A stretch of 64,000 nt of DNA from Trichodelitschia bisporula (Eukaryota; Ascomycota; Dothideomycetes; Phaeotrichales; Phaeotrichaceae): assembly GCA_010356995.1 (NCBI GenBank), contig ML996701.1, positions 3,160 through 67,159 on the forward strand, given 5' to 3'. Below, piece after piece: positions 43,801 to 55,655 of the stretch (position 1 is the stretch's first letter; every line of letters begins with the position of its first letter). The notes under the pieces are model-generated. The model was not told where the DNA came from. It worked only from the letters and a program-made list of their open reading frames with translations, and did not search any database. A program made the translations under genes and the position numbers.

Positions 43801-44682
43801 ATATCTTCGAAGACTGGCCACCGCATGAGGACAGCGCAGAGGATGGGGCCACAAGGATCCGGATACAACAAGTCTATGCAGCATTGATCCCCAAGTCGGT
43901 TACTGGTGATGACAACGACGACAGCGACGGCGACATAGATATCTAGGTCAGCAACTGCTGATGAGAACGACGACGACGATGACGCCGGCATGAAGCCACG
44001 GCCGCCAATCGGCGACACCGGCAATGTCAACAACTGGAGCCGCAGCCGCCAACGAGACGGCGGCCTCACGAAGCCGACCGGCAGATGCCGACCTCAGTAT
44101 CCCGTTCTCGATTTCCCCAATGCGGAAGTGCGGTCTGCACAACGTGACCCATCACACCTGCGCCAGGGATAGCATCATCCTTTGTCCGGCAACCGGAGCG
44201 CATCCGAAAAGCGAGGCGCCTCAGCCTTGAAGTTAAGACACCACCACCATTCAGGCATATGTATGACGTCGCTAGATGAAAAATGCACGAACGACGCACG
44301 AACGACGGTTCGCAGCAGCGTGCCGTGTCAGTTCGATGCCCGTGCGGACTGTACCTGAGCCAATTTTACTGCGGATCGAGTTCCAGTTCCAGCGCAGCGG
44401 CGCGAGGGGAATTAACGAATTCTGCGGATATCAGCCTTGAGCCGCCATTCGGCTATCAAGGGTCGCTTCAACTTGCAGTTTTTGTTGGCACCTTCGCTCC
44501 CCGGCTCATCGACGGCGTCGCGATACTGAAGACGCCGCTGTATTAAAGGGACGTTTGCTGCGATACCATAACCAGCAGCATCTCACTCCCTCCGTCTCCT
44601 CAGCAGTCACTCATCAACTCAACTCTGATTTTCCATCTTCTCACGCCCTCTTCATTCACCAATCCGCACCCAATTCGTCGTC
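40827..44682. other. Long gene-poor region
   Basis: About 3.9 kb. Frames of up to 189 codons exist on both strands but overlap each other and have no recognisable motif, signal or splice pattern. It holds the tandem duplication at 40900-41015, a C-homopolymer near 41663 and a GAC/ACG-rich simple stretch near 43910-43985. Confidence 0.45.
40900..41015. repeat. 57-bp tandem duplication in a leader
   Basis: Two units of about 57-58 bp share CTGATTGAAGGTGAG and GAGGAATGTG. On the minus strand the peptide SPSIRR recurs 19 codons apart, but there is no ATG for that frame. Confidence 0.7.
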
Positions 44683-44961
44683 ATGCCGAGAAGAGGACGC
44701 GCATCGCACCCCTCGCAGGCCTGGCTTGATAGTGCCGTGAGATGGCATTACGCCCTCCGCGCGAGTCATCAGAGTCCCACGATCATGAGCATCACCGAGG
44801 CGGTCATGACAGAAAAACTGATCAGCCATCGAGTGTGCAAGAAAGAACGTCTTGGGCGGTGGATCATACAGCATTTCGACGCCGTGGGGATTACCGACTA
44901 CGTCGACGACCTGTTCAACGGCAATTACGACGACATCGACAATAACGACGACAGCGATTAG
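44683..44961 (+). CDS. Small hypothetical protein with acidic tail (92 aa)
   Basis: ATG at 44683 in the context GTCGTCATGCC, stop TAG at 44959. The leader looks like that of a real fungal gene: TATTAAAG at about 44541, then 140 bp of CT-rich sequence (CACTCCCTCCGTCTCC). The product begins basic (MPRRGRASHPSQ), has a helical middle (SITEAVMTEKLISHRVCKKE) and ends DDIDNNDDSD. No family is recognised, no signal peptide. Because it is short and single-exon it could be chance; the promoter-like leader and sensible protein composition raise it above the other short frames. Confidence 0.4.
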   Translation: MPRRGRASHPSQAWLDSAVRWHYALRASHQSPTIMSITEAVMTEKLISHRVCKKERLGRWIIQHFDAVGITDYVDDLFNGNYDDIDNNDDSD

Positions 44962-46473
44962 TACGAGGGACAGCTCGCTGCTGCGCTACCGGACGAAGCA
45001 TCTAGCATGCAGTCAGTCAGCAAGTGGTAGCGGCAAGCAGTGGCAGGGGGACGCAACGATATGCACGACCCCTCAGATCCTGCACCAGGGCCAAACACGA
45101 TGTGTGGCGTGCAGAAAATTATTTTCGGTAGTCATTTCGGAAAGGGACATTCGGTGTCTGTTTGGCTGGAGGAAGTGGGGTTGCTGGAGGTTGGAGAGAG
45201 CTGGAGGAGTGAGGTTGTCGAAGTCGCAGCATCACTCCGTCCTCAATTCGGCCTAGGCAGGGGCTTGGCGGGCGGACACAGCTAGGGCCTGAAAGTGAAA
45301 AAGGTCAAGCGGGAACGTCAGTTCCATCTCCATCTCGCCATTCTCTTCCAATCGAGTGCAAAACTTCCTCTCTCCTTTCCAAGTGACCCGTGACCGTGCG
45401 TGTCGACCCATATATATCCGATATATCCGATTTCTCCTACGTCATTTCGTGGTGTTCCCCTCAGTCTATCGACGCCCATATCCTGTCGTGGCTGTCTATA
45501 CGCGTCTGCCGCCCGCCCCAACGCCCTACTTTGACGCCGACCTCCCAGTTGGGTTCGTCTTCTGGTAAAACGTACGATGTGCTTTCTTTTGAACTGCTAA
45601 CCTCTTCCTTCCTTGGCTGTCTTCGGCAGCGTGGACGGTGCTAAGAGTGTTGATGCAGGGTGACCAACCGTTGCGCACTTCGGCGGGACGCCGCACGCTT
45701 TTTGGGAAGCCGGTCTCATCTCATCCAGTCTGATCTCGTCCACTCGCAGTACCCTGATCTGTCGTCCACGTCGCGTGGCCAGCCTGATGATCCATGCTTA
45801 TCGATTTGCTTTTTCCTGGCTGCACGTTGCTTGTCCGCCATGTCGTGCTCCACGGACATCAACCGCACGTCTCACATGTGGACGGAGCTTTCGATCGCAA
45901 CACCGGCTGATGGCACTCGGCTAGACACCCTACGGCTCCCCCCAGTAGCCATTATCGGTGCTTGGTGTTGTTGACAAAAATGATGGCGGATTCGGAGTTG
46001 CAAACTCAGAGTGAGACAAGGCTGAGGCGGAGTGCGCGCACCACCTGCATCTCTACGCCTGGCGCTGAAGACTCGGCTCCAAAATAAGCTCCCTTATTGC
46101 TCACTCGCTGAACCCAAGGCACCTCTCACAGGCCGGTCTCAATATTCCCGGCTCGTTGGGTTGATGATCCTGCCTTTGCCTGTTACGCGAGCCTTCAGCG
46201 GCGAGTCCCAGGCAAAGGTTGATGAACTCTCCATGTCGGCTGCGAGTTCAAAGAAAGAAGCCGGCCGATCATCTCAACGCAGACAACCTTTATCCCGTAC
46301 CTCACGCGTGTTCTACGGTAAAGTCAGTCCCGACAGTCCACGTCCAGCGCTGAGCCTTGTGCATTGAGGCCCATCTGGACTACCCCGCCTTCGTCTGGAC
46401 GCGGTTTCCCGCAATCCACCTCACAACCACAACCGCAGCTCTAACGCTTGTTCAACAGTAAAATCGTGTATGA
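44962..46473. other. Spacer upstream of the RBR ligase gene
   Basis: No supported gene. A short direct repeat ATATATCCGATATATCCGAT is at about 45412. An AG at 46457-46458 (TTCAACAG) could be an acceptor of an upstream leader exon of the next gene. Confidence 0.4.
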
Positions 46474-48834
46474 ATGGGCATCGGCAGGAGAATCTCCAAG
46501 CTCATGGACCTCCACAACAGTCGAAGCCGGGCACCACCCCATTCTGATCTACTCTTTGAAGATCCGCGGCCGCCGCCCACTCCCCCATATCGGCCACCTC
46601 AGCCAGATAGCTCTGCCCCTGCATCTCATCTGGATACCCTAAATCCTAGGCCTCATCCCCCAAATATGCCCAGAGTTACAGGGCCAGCACCTCCGAAGTC
46701 TGTCTGGGACAGCTCGCCGGGTCAGGCCGAGTCATACTTTCTTCGGTACTTTGGCCCCAGCGACGACGTGCTTGAGGGCAAGCAGCCACCCGTTCTTGTG
46801 GTAGGTCGTGTGGGCAAAGATAACATCTATATCACATATTAATGCGCCTAGGACCGAGATGATGATTTCATCCACCGTCTCAGCGGTGCCCTTGTCGAGT
46901 TCGACCCTCAAGCCCGCGTCGTCAAAATTTCACTTGAATCCGACTTCTCCGAGGCATTCATCACTCGCCTGCCTTGGGGCAGCACTCCCATGTCTGTGGC
47001 TGCGGACGTGCGCTCCCTGGGCCTCAAGATCGCACCGGACTGTGTGGAGATATCGTCGGCGGGCATAGCCACCGTTCGCGTTCGCAATCCGAACTTTGCA
47101 ACACTGCTGTACTCGCGGCTTGACTCTATGCCCAAGGAGCGCCACTGGTTAGTCGCTGCCGAGGTGCCTCCGCCGCCGTTGTCTGAGCCCGACCTGCCGC
47201 GCATCGAGTCTTTGAAGCTCCTATGCTCGTGGGCCAAACCTGTCCGCCATGTCGACTTGTACTTCATACGCCAGGACCTCCCCGAAGAGCTGTGCTTCAT
47301 GATTACTGTTGGATTGATCCGAATCCGTGATAAAGTCGTCACGGCCAGCTTCGGAGGGCAGAGCGAAGCTGACGGAGACCTTTTCAATTCTTGGCTAATA
47401 CTATGGAATGTCCCCTTCGACACGACTGAGGACGACATCAAACAGGCCCTCCCACCGGACCACCAACCTAACAAGATGTACTTCTCAGATCCGACCTATC
47501 AGATCAACCAGGAACTAATCAAGCTGGAGGTGAACAATATCCTGGAACAGAAGAGTGGCCCTGAGAGGCTCCGGTGGGAATGTGACTCGAGGTACTGGGC
47601 ACTCGTGCAGTACAACAACGAGAGGGATTTACGACACGCTCAGGAAGAGCTCCGCAGCGCGCTCACGCATTTCTCTGATATTGATTTGAACACCCAGGTA
47701 TTCCACAGCATCAAGTTCCAAGTGTCCGCCAGCATGTTCGCCGCAGTGCGTTCCCAACTCCGCGCCGAGAGCGCCAATTGGGCCCCGGGACTCGAGTTCA
47801 ATATGTCCAGCTACGCTGAAGCGGCGCAGTCACCCCGCATCCTGCAGCTGGGGAGCCTAGACCGCGCATGCCTTGCCGCGATCAAGGGCCGCATAGAAAC
47901 CATTCTCGCCGGCACCGTCCTCGCTACTGGAGACGGAATCCCCCTCTGGGCTCCCCATGGCATCTTCACGGCCCTCCAGAAACTCAGCTTCGATCACCCG
48001 GTCCTCATCACGCGTAACAAGCGCAAGTCTGAGCTGCGATACTTCGGCCGCCCCGATGCTTTCTCCGACGCTGTCGTTGCCGTGGCTTCAGCGCTTGAAA
48101 TCGATATCCCGCCAGCTTATCCCCTGGCCATTCATCCCAAACTCCTCCCCACCATATGCCCCGTGTGCACTTCGCCGGCCGAGGACGTTTTGCACACTCT
48201 CTGTGGACACGTCTATTGCAGAGACTGCTTTGAGAATCTCTGCTCCAACGGAGGCGGAGAGGCGGACGACTACGACGTGGAGTGTGTCGGGGACGAGGGG
48301 AAATGCGGGACGATTTTCACGCTCGCCGAGATGAAAGAGCACCTTCCCGCGGACAAGCTGACCGAGGTGCTGGAGAAGAGTCTGGCGAAGTATGTGTCGA
48401 ACCGGCCGCGCGGGCTGAAGTACTGCCCCACGCCGGATTGTGGGTTTCTTCACCGGGCTAGTGCGCGGATACGGATATCCAAGTGTGGCGGGTGCACGAA
48501 GGACATTTGCACCGCGTGTTTTGGGCCCGGGGATGGGCATGCGGGGAGGACGTGTGCGGAGTGGAAGGACGAGCGGGGGGGTGGGTACGTCGCCTTGCAG
48601 CGGGCGAAGAAGAATCTGGGGATTAAGGACTGTCCGCGGTGTTCGACGCCCATTGAGAAGGTGGATGGATGCAACAATATTCAGTGCTTGGGATGTCGGG
48701 CGTATATTTGCTGGGTGTGCGTTACTGACTGGAGGGGGAATGCGGAGGTTTATGAGCATTTGAATGTTGCGCATGGAGGTAATGGGCTAGTTTTCCGTGG
48801 TCCTCGAGTCCCCGTTCCTGGCCAGGCGATATAA
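46474..48834 (+). CDS. RBR-type (RING-IBR-RING) E3 ubiquitin ligase
   Basis: Exon 1 (46474-46800) and exon 2 (46852-48834) join across a 51-bp intron, giving 769 residues. The C-terminal third is an RBR module: RING1 CPVCTSPAEDVLHTLCGHVYC, an IBR region (YCPTPDCGFL, CGGCTKDICTACF) and RING2 CPRCSTPIEKVDGCNNIQC, in which the Cys of DGCNN is the expected catalytic residue that carries ubiquitin as a thioester. A His-containing tail follows. The N-terminal 500 residues show RRM-like stretches (LILWNVPFDTTEDDIKQAL) as in the helicase-derived RBR proteins of fungi, but no helicase motifs remain. Proline-rich N-terminus. Targets unknown. The first exon start is the first in-frame ATG and could be preceded by another exon. 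Confidence 0.88.
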
Positions 48835-49331
48835 TCCTTTGGGGGGTAATGGTATTGGGAGCGGTTAACGGTATTGATGAGGGGTGATGATTACGAGGTA
48901 TGTGGGACATGGTATGGATAAATGCTAGGTAATGAGGGTCATCGGGCGTTAGGGAGGTGATGAATATATGAATGATGGTGCTTCTAATTCGAAAGGCGCC
49001 TTCGGGTGGTTTTGGCATTTTTTTCCGTGCTCGAGCTTTGCTGCTATCGATCGAGCCCGTCTGTAGTCATGAGTAGCTTGAATTTCGTGCTTGAACATCT
49101 CCAACTCCACTCGCACATCTCTCCCAAGTGTACCGCATCAAAGCTAGCAATTAGTGTTAGTAACGGCCACTATGAGGCTAACATGTGACAATATCTATTT
49201 ACATACCAAGGAACCACGCACTGTGGAAACCTTTTCATTCAGCATTGCCCGTCCATGCCATCTAATGCATCAAAACAACCATAATACCGCCATGCAGCAC
49301 AGCTATCATCCCCATCATTCAATCCCGCCCA
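48835..49331. other. Spacer between converging genes
   Basis: 3' flanks of the RBR ligase and the SRR1-like gene; nothing else seen. Confidence 0.4.
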
Positions 49332-50228
49332 TCATTCCGTCTTCTCCTCCCCCTCCCCCTCCCCCTCCGGCCAAGTAAATATTTTCAACCCATGAAACGC
49401 CATATCCTCCTCCGGCGCCGGCCAATCCGCCACCCTACTCCCCTCAAGAAAACCCCTCATACACCCAAGCACCTCCCGCACCCCCACCGTCACCCCCTCG
49501 ACCTCCACCTCCCCATCCAGCGGCCCATACACACCCGACTCAACCCTCTCCATTACCTCCCTTATATCCAGACACACCACCGCCTTCGGCCTCCCCCTCC
49601 CTTCCGCCTCCCACCACCGTGGCAGAACCTGGGTCAGCATAACCGCCCACCCCAAAAACGGCGCGTACACCACGCTGCCCTCCCCGATCTCAGCCGTTAT
49701 CCCCGGCGCGTCAACAACATCTATCTCTAACGCCTTCAACCCATCTTTATCCGCCCGCCTAAACGCCGGGTCCTGCGCCACTCGCCGCACCACACCAGTT
49801 TTGAAACGGAAGAAGGCCAGAAAGGCAGCGATTTGGGCCTTGCCCCGCGCGTAGGCGGGGCCGGGGAGCGCGAAGGGGCCGAGGCCGACGCAGGCTGCGC
49901 TTGTGATGCCCGAGGGCAGGGGGTAGGGGGAGGGGGGCAGGGCGGTTAGGCGCGCTATGTAGGTGTTGATGTCGTCGCAGAGGAGCATGAGGTCGTGTGG
50001 GGTGAGGGGGAGGTCGGGTTGAGGCTGGGTGGGCATTTGGGCACGAGCGTGGGGGGGCGCAGACCCCGAGGAGCTGACGAGCGACCAGCCGTCGCCGAGC
50101 GAGGTGGTAGTCCGCTTCTGCCGGCGGGGAGGCATATTTTTGTGCTTTGGCGGTTTGGAAGAGGGAGTGGCATTTTGTGATCCGAGGTATTTTATAGCGG
50201 CGTAGTCTATGGTGGGAGCCGGCGCCAT
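49332..50228 (-). CDS. SRR1-like domain protein
   Basis: A single exon of 298 residues from ATG 50228. A second in-frame ATG at 50135 (MPPRRQKRTTTSLGDGWSLV) resembles the start of related fungal proteins and may be the real one. The domain reads CVGLGPFALPG, KAQIAAFLAFF, VAQDPAFRRADKDGLKALEI and SVVYAPFLGWAVMLTQVLP, the usual order of the SRR1 fold. SRR1 was named from a plant light-signalling gene; fungal members (Ber1 in yeast) are linked loosely to microtubules and proteasome-related phenotypes. The molecular function is unknown. The C-terminal tail is Glu/Gly repetitive. A CACGTG box lies at 50388-50393. Confidence 0.65.
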   Translation of the reverse strand: MAPAPTIDYAAIKYLGSQNATPSSKPPKHKNMPPRRQKRTTTSLGDGWSLVSSSGSAPPHARAQMPTQPQPDLPLTPHDLMLLCDDINTYIARLTALPPSPYPLPSGITSAACVGLGPFALPGPAYARGKAQIAAFLAFFRFKTGVVRRVAQDPAFRRADKDGLKALEIDVVDAPGITAEIGEGSVVYAPFLGWAVMLTQVLPRWWEAEGRGRPKAVVCLDIREVMERVESGVYGPLDGEVEVEGVTVGVREVLGCMRGFLEGSRVADWPAPEEDMAFHGLKIFTWPEGEGEGEEKTE

Positions 50229-50880
50229 GATAGGATGGTGGATTTGAAGCCTATGTCCCCGTTTGTCGGCTGGCAATGGAGCGTCGCGTATGTGGTGTCT
50301 TACCTTCGTTTGTGAAGTCGATGTCGCGAAACGGGCCAAAATATGATCCCGGAATATTATTCCCCCGCACTCAATGCCTCGCGCGCTCACGTGCCGTTAG
50401 TGAAGTGGAAATAAGCACTTCCAAGCTTCTGCCCTCCCGCCCGCGCCCTGTGGGGCATCCCGCTCCCGCTGGTGTACCAAAAAGCGCACATAGGGCGTAG
50501 TGCCGTATACGCTGTCTTTCCTATTCCCAGCCCCCGCAGCGGGCCTAAAGGCAGACGTCACGCACGCTGCAGCACCTCGGACCGCATCACTCACCGTCCT
50601 GCCGAGCGGGTGGGCTGACGCTCATCTCGCGAACGAATCGGACCGACGCAGGCACGCAAGGCAGATTTATCATGTCTGAAGTGATGAAATTGCGGTCTTT
50701 CCCTGCAGGTATTCCGGAATAGACTAATTACGCCCCCGTCGGCCGCTTCCGTTTGGAATCAAGGACTAGCTCTCCCTGGCCGCTTTCTGCCCGCTTGAGA
50801 ATCCGCTGTAACGCCCCGTTTTGCCAACGCCATGCTCCTGAAACACGATCCACTCCACACGCCGCAGCCTGTTTGCCCGA
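50229..50880. other. Promoter of the SRR1-like gene and 3' flank of the X325 gene
   Basis: Contains CACGTG at 50388-50393; no gene supported. Confidence 0.4.
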
Positions 50881-51750
50881 TTAGAGGAGGAGCGTGAGGG
50901 CTGTGGCGCCTAGCGCGGCGCCGAGGAGGGTCCATGATGCGGCTGGCCCGGACAGGGCGCCGGAGAGCGCTTTCGTCGTGAAGACGTAGTTGACGCCCAT
51001 GGGGCCGCCTTGGCCGTCGTTACCCGTGCTGTTGAAGCAGTTGGAGGAGTTGACTGGGGCGACGTCGGCAGGGTCGGCGAAGGTTATGTCGACGCACTAG
51101 CGGGGTGTCAGTTCAGCCTCTCTACAAGGTGGGAAATGGGGGTCGTACGCTGTACAGCGCAGCGCCATGCACCGCCGTCTCAATAACCTGGATAGTCGCA
51201 TTGTCGCCGACCTTGACGCTCGCGTTCACGGGCAGCGGCACCTGCGGGAGGCAGAACGTGCCCGGGTACATCTGGTTCGTGGGGCCGGTCATCTGGAAGA
51301 CGGGCACCATGGGATTGGAGTAGTTGAGCGGCTCGGTGCCGAAGCCGAGGTTGATGTAGACGAAGGCGGTTTGGTGGCCGTTGAACCAGCCGGGTTGGAA
51401 GGAGATGGCGCCGCCTTTGACGGGCCATTTGGTGCGGTTGCGCGCGACACCGAGACCGCCGCCTGAAGAGGTGAGTTAGCGACTGTTTGCATTGCGGTTT
51501 TGTGAGATGGAGGGTGGAGGGACTCACAGGGATACATCCACTGCATGCCGTACGGGTACTCGTATTCTCCGGTCGCATTGTTGAAGTTCTCGCCCAGCGA
51601 GCCCGTCGGGATCTGGTCGTCTTGCGTCCGTCCGCTAGTGATGAGATTGTTGCCTCGCGAGCCCGGGTAGACGAGGACGAGATGCGCAGACGCGAGGGCG
51701 GAGAGGAGGAGCGTGATGAGCAGAGCGCTCAACCGTGATGATGAAGCCAT
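50881..51750 (-). CDS. X325/Bim1-like copper-binding protein, GPI-anchored
   Basis: Three exons (51750-51528, 51462-51149, 51096-50881) with introns of 65 and 52 bp give 250 residues. The signal peptide ends in ASA, leaving His as the first mature residue (HLVLVYPGSRGNN), the N-terminal copper ligand of LPMO-like folds. Conserved blocks of the X325 family follow: YGMQWMYPCGG, GAISFQPGWFNGHQTAFVYIN, MVPVFQMTGP, LPQVPLPVNASVKVGDNATIQV and AVHGAALYSCVDITF. The C-terminus is hydrophobic (ASWTLLGAALGATALTLLL) after a small-residue stretch, a GPI signal. The family lacks polysaccharide-cleaving activity in tested members; Cryptococcus Bim1 helps copper uptake. A role in copper handling at the cell surface is inferred from the family. 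Confidence 0.93.
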
Positions 51751-54230
51751 TATCGATGTGTGTGCAGCTCGATCGAGCCAGAAATCCGATTCCAGGAAAA
51801 CACAAGAAAGCCCGTCAGTCCAAACTCTTATCGTCGTCGCCGCTCAACAATTATCGTCGTCGTAAACAACCCTCAAACTCTAGCGTCGTTGATGCCGTCG
51901 TCGTCGTCGTCGTCTTGTCGCCGATGTCGTAAAAAACCCGCTTCCCCTCCCAAGCAACGGGGGGAACCAACTCATTAAAGCATCTCCCCCCCCGTCAGCC
52001 GCCCGCCCCGACGCCCGCCGCCCTGACTGGCCACAACCCGGCGCCGTGATACGCACTCCACGGGCCAATAACACGGCCGCACCGCGCGAGCGCACCAGAA
52101 AGCGGTGCGCCGGGCCTGGCGGCGCGCACGCTAATTCGCGGATGCAAGCGCTGGGGCTGGTGGGGGGGCGGTTGGGATGTTCCGGGGTGGTGGGGGCGGG
52201 GGGGGGGCTGCCGCGCCCGCTCTATCAGCACAACACACTCCCGGCTCACTCAAATACGGATGTAGTCGAATGCGCGAACCACGAACCCGGCCCGGGCATG
52301 GGATTCCATCTTCATGAAATAGATCGTCACCGGGCGCGTCTGGTCTTGAATCGCGACTACCCGAGAACGGTGTTCGCGCTCCAACCTCTCCTCACCGCAC
52401 AGCACCAATCCCCGCCCGGTTGCACACCCAGGACCAGACCCGAGTCACGCCCGTGTACATTCGACCTGCACGCCGGGCCCGCGACCAAGCCGGAGTAGGA
52501 ACGCGCTCTGCCCAACCAGGCCCCTTGGAGCGGTAGGACCGACCCAGGGGGACCGCATGTGGGAGGGGCTACCCCGCACTGCGCGTTGGTGGGCGTGATA
52601 GCAACGACGTCGCTTCCAGCGCGAAGGGCGGCGGACGGCGGCGAGAGTTCGCCGTCGCGCAGTGATGATGAAGCCTTGGTAAGCATTCGACTCGCCTCCA
52701 ACTCCCCGCTCGCTGCGGGTTCTCCGCATCACGTGATATGCCGACCTGGATTGAGACATCGTCAGGCAGGCTCCCGGTAATGAGCCTGACGGCACGCCTG
52801 CGGGACGCGTACATGTCTCCTTTGAACACGTCGTCGTGCGCCCCTCCGCCTCGACGCGGTCTCAGTAAGAAAAGTCTTGCAAAATGGCCGTTTCCTCGAC
52901 CGCCGACCTGCCGTCGTACATGCTGACATAAGCTACGTAAGCGCTGGCGCTATCGAGTGGGAGGCGGGCGTCGCGGTGCCGTCACATATTGCCATTTTCT
53001 TCTCCTTTTTTTTGCGTTGATGTTTTGTTTTGACGTCAGGAATGAGGGTGATGGAAGGTGGAGATGGGTGGGAGCGAATCTTGGTTGCGTTTTCAGCCGG
53101 TGTTGCGCAGTTGGGGGCCTGATTGTTATGCATCGGGACCGAATGATGGAGCATTGGGATCACGTGCTCAGCCTCGTGGTGAGTGGAGCGGGAGGGGAAG
53201 GGCTTGTTTTTGAGCCGCGAGTATGGCGCTGGCTGTGACACTCGGGATTACTGGGCGGTAGGCGACTTCTTCTTGTCGAATCGAAGCATAAATGCAACTA
53301 CTCCGCTTTTGGGTCTTTTGCTCGTCTTCTGCTACAACGAGACAGTTTTGGGGAAGATCGTCGAAGGCAGCGGCTATTCTCACGATGTGCGTTTGAGGCC
53401 TGAATCGATGCCCGACTTGCTCTTAAAGCTATTTAGCTGCATATAATAAATAGGAAATAGAATGTGATTTGCTGTGGGCGGAAGGTATCGCGCGTCTTGA
53501 GGCATCAGCACGGAGCTCCAAACCGTCGATCGGGTTCGCTGGATTTCGGGCCGGGAATAACCATCCGAATCGAGCCCGAGAGTTGAGATTGGCTGCTTAC
53601 GTATGGCTTTGCTTACACCTTCGTCCTATCATTTCGGCGTTTTAGCGACGCCGAAATTCCCGTCCGACTCGGTGAGTTCGGCATGCTGAGGGCTCGGATC
53701 CACTCCTGGCTCAAGACGATACATGAATACAAAAAAGGACATGACGCAATGGCTTCCCGAAGCCGCAGCGGAATGTCTTATGGAACAATCTCAGCCTAGG
53801 CATGGCCTTCCGCTCGGTAGGATTCAAGGCGATGATATACTGATTTAAAAAAGGAGGACAGATATTCAGCTGAACAATAGGATCGAGAGCATAGATCGAA
53901 CCGGGCAAATACCCGGCCTGTTGTTCCCCAGCTTTCCATGTCTGGCATTAAAACTGTACGGACGCACTTGAAATCCTTTTAAACGGCTTGTGATGGACGT
54001 GGATGATCTGACCTCACTGAATATAGCGAGTCGTTGGCAGAAAAGGCTCGCAACTTCAATTCCAACGGGACGTCCTCCGATATGACATCCTCGGTCCGCA
54101 CCACTCTCAATACACCAGACTTCCTGTCCTTCCCACATCCCCAAACATCCCCACAGCCGGAATCACCTCACAAGCGCTCCACAGCACTTAAGTCAGAATG
54201 GCTCCCAGCAATCTCCCAGCCCTTTCCCCC
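51751..54230. other. Gene-poor region with simple repeats
   Basis: About 2.5 kb. It has a CGT trinucleotide run near 51895-51912, a very G-rich tract at 52151-52208, an ATCACGTGAT palindrome near 52731, and a perfect 10-bp hairpin at 53631-53657. No coding frame is convincing. Confidence 0.45.
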
Positions 54231-54787
54231 TCACAAAAACTTCTTCGCCGCCGCCGCCACCCTCGCCCGAAACACAGGACTCCGCACCGGGGCATTGAGC
54301 TGATAAAACGGGTTCATAACCGTCTTGACCCACGCATCGTACACCTCGAGGAAGAAGTTCTTAGTCGCCTCCTCGACGGCCGGGCTCGTGGGGTTGTAGG
54401 CCGCGTAGGTGGAGGCGCGGTTGGAGGATGTGGAGGTGGTGCGGGCGGGGGCGTGGGTATCCGGGTTGGAGAGGAGGATGAATTTTATGTTGGCGCCGGT
54501 GAGGAAGGCGCTGATGTGGTTGTTTTGGAAGCGGTCGAGGGCTTTGAGGTACCTGGCGCGGGTTAGAGGGGTGGGGGATGGAGGGGACGGAGAGGGACGT
54601 ACATGGCCCCGCTGCCCCACTGCACTTCTTCGACAATGTCCAGGCTGCTGTGCACAATGAACTGGTTCAAGTGCCGCTGGTCATCGCGGAAGCGCGACAG
54701 GCCGTCGCCGCCGGCTTTGGAGGTACCGAATTCGTGGGTGAAGATGGGGTTGTCCTTTGTGCCGATTATGGCGAAGTAGAAGGACAT
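54231..54787 (-). CDS. TRS20: TRAPP complex subunit Trs20 (sedlin)
   Basis: Exons 54787-54603 and 54552-54231 with a 50-bp intron give 168 residues. The start MSFYFAIIGTKDNPIFTHEF, the block RHLNQFIVHSSLDIVEEVQW, and the end FFLEVYDAWVKTVMNPFYQ / IRSPVFRARVAAAAKKFL are diagnostic of sedlin. The protein is a longin-fold core subunit of TRAPP complexes, the exchange factors and tethers for Ypt1/Rab1 in ER-Golgi traffic. A Thr/Ser/Ala-rich insertion in the middle (about residues 95-115) is a usual fungal feature. The promoter (158 bp) is shared with the divergent MRPL31 gene. Confidence 0.96.
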
Positions 54788-54945
54788 TTTGGGCTTTGAC
54801 GCATCTATGCGCGCTGCTTTGTCGGAGCCCGGGATCGCTGCTTTCGTGGTGTTGAGGTGCGTGATGTCATGTGACTGTCCCCCCTGTCGCCGGAGGTGCG
54901 ATCTCTTCTCCGCTGCGGACGGCATCTCAAGGAACGACACGCACA

Positions 54946-55372
54946 ATGTTTGGCCCATTCCGCCTCACCTCACCCCTTTCAGGCGGTTTGCTTTGGTGAG
55001 TGCCCTGCGGGAACTAGGATGAAGCTAATGTGGCTAGGAAAATCCCATGGCGCATGTCCCGCCCGCAAAAAGCCCGGCAGCGCGCCCGCCTCCGGCACGT
55101 CGATAAAGTGGTCTCCATTGTGGACCAGGCGCTCGCGAAGAAGGGGACTACGACGGCGGCGGTGGAGCGGTGGAAGGCGGAGATGCCGGTCGAGCAGGAG
55201 ATGCTGCCGCGAGACAAGTACACCATCTTTGATCGGAAGGAGAAGAAGTACCGCAAGGGGATTCACAGTGAGTGGTTTGCTTGCCTGGGGCGGGCGGACA
55301 AGGGAACTGATGGTGCTAGAATTGCCTAAGTGGACGCGGGTGTCGCAGCGGTTGAATCCGCCGGGGTATTAA
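54946..55372 (+). CDS. MRPL31: Mitochondrial large-subunit ribosomal protein MRPL31 (mL60)
   Basis: Three exons (54946-54995, 55038-55267, 55320-55372) with introns of 42 and 52 bp give 110 residues. The start MFGPFRLTSPLSGGLLWKIP, the core QKARQRARLRHVDKVV, the block DKYTIFDRKEKKYRKGIHK and the ending KWTRVSQRLNPPGY match the fungal family over its whole length. The protein is a fungal-specific component of the mitoribosome. All junctions restore codons cleanly. It shares a short promoter with TRS20; GTCATGTGAC near 54868 is an E-box-like site there. Confidence 0.96.
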
Positions 55373-55655
55373 GGTGTGGGTGTGGTAGAGGTGTACACTA
55401 TGGCGTTTCGTGGGATCGTGACGTGGGATGTAGACATGCCGGGAACGGACGAGATATGGGACAATGGAAGTTGTTCTGTTTTCGCTCGTTGCTTCTGCTC
55501 TTTGTCTGCTGCTTAGAAACTGAGTCTTCGCGCCGCTTCGCCGGAGATGATGCATCTCGACTTTTCTCCATCTCCCTCGCTCGCTCCTGTTGCCTTAACT
55601 CGCTGCAGATAAAATCGTTACCAACCAGCATCACCACTTTCACAGCAGCACCATC

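Noticed and set aside
43334-44069. Overlapping minus-strand frames of 150-172 codons
   Set aside because: Different frames of the same stretch, no conserved-looking segment, no promoter.
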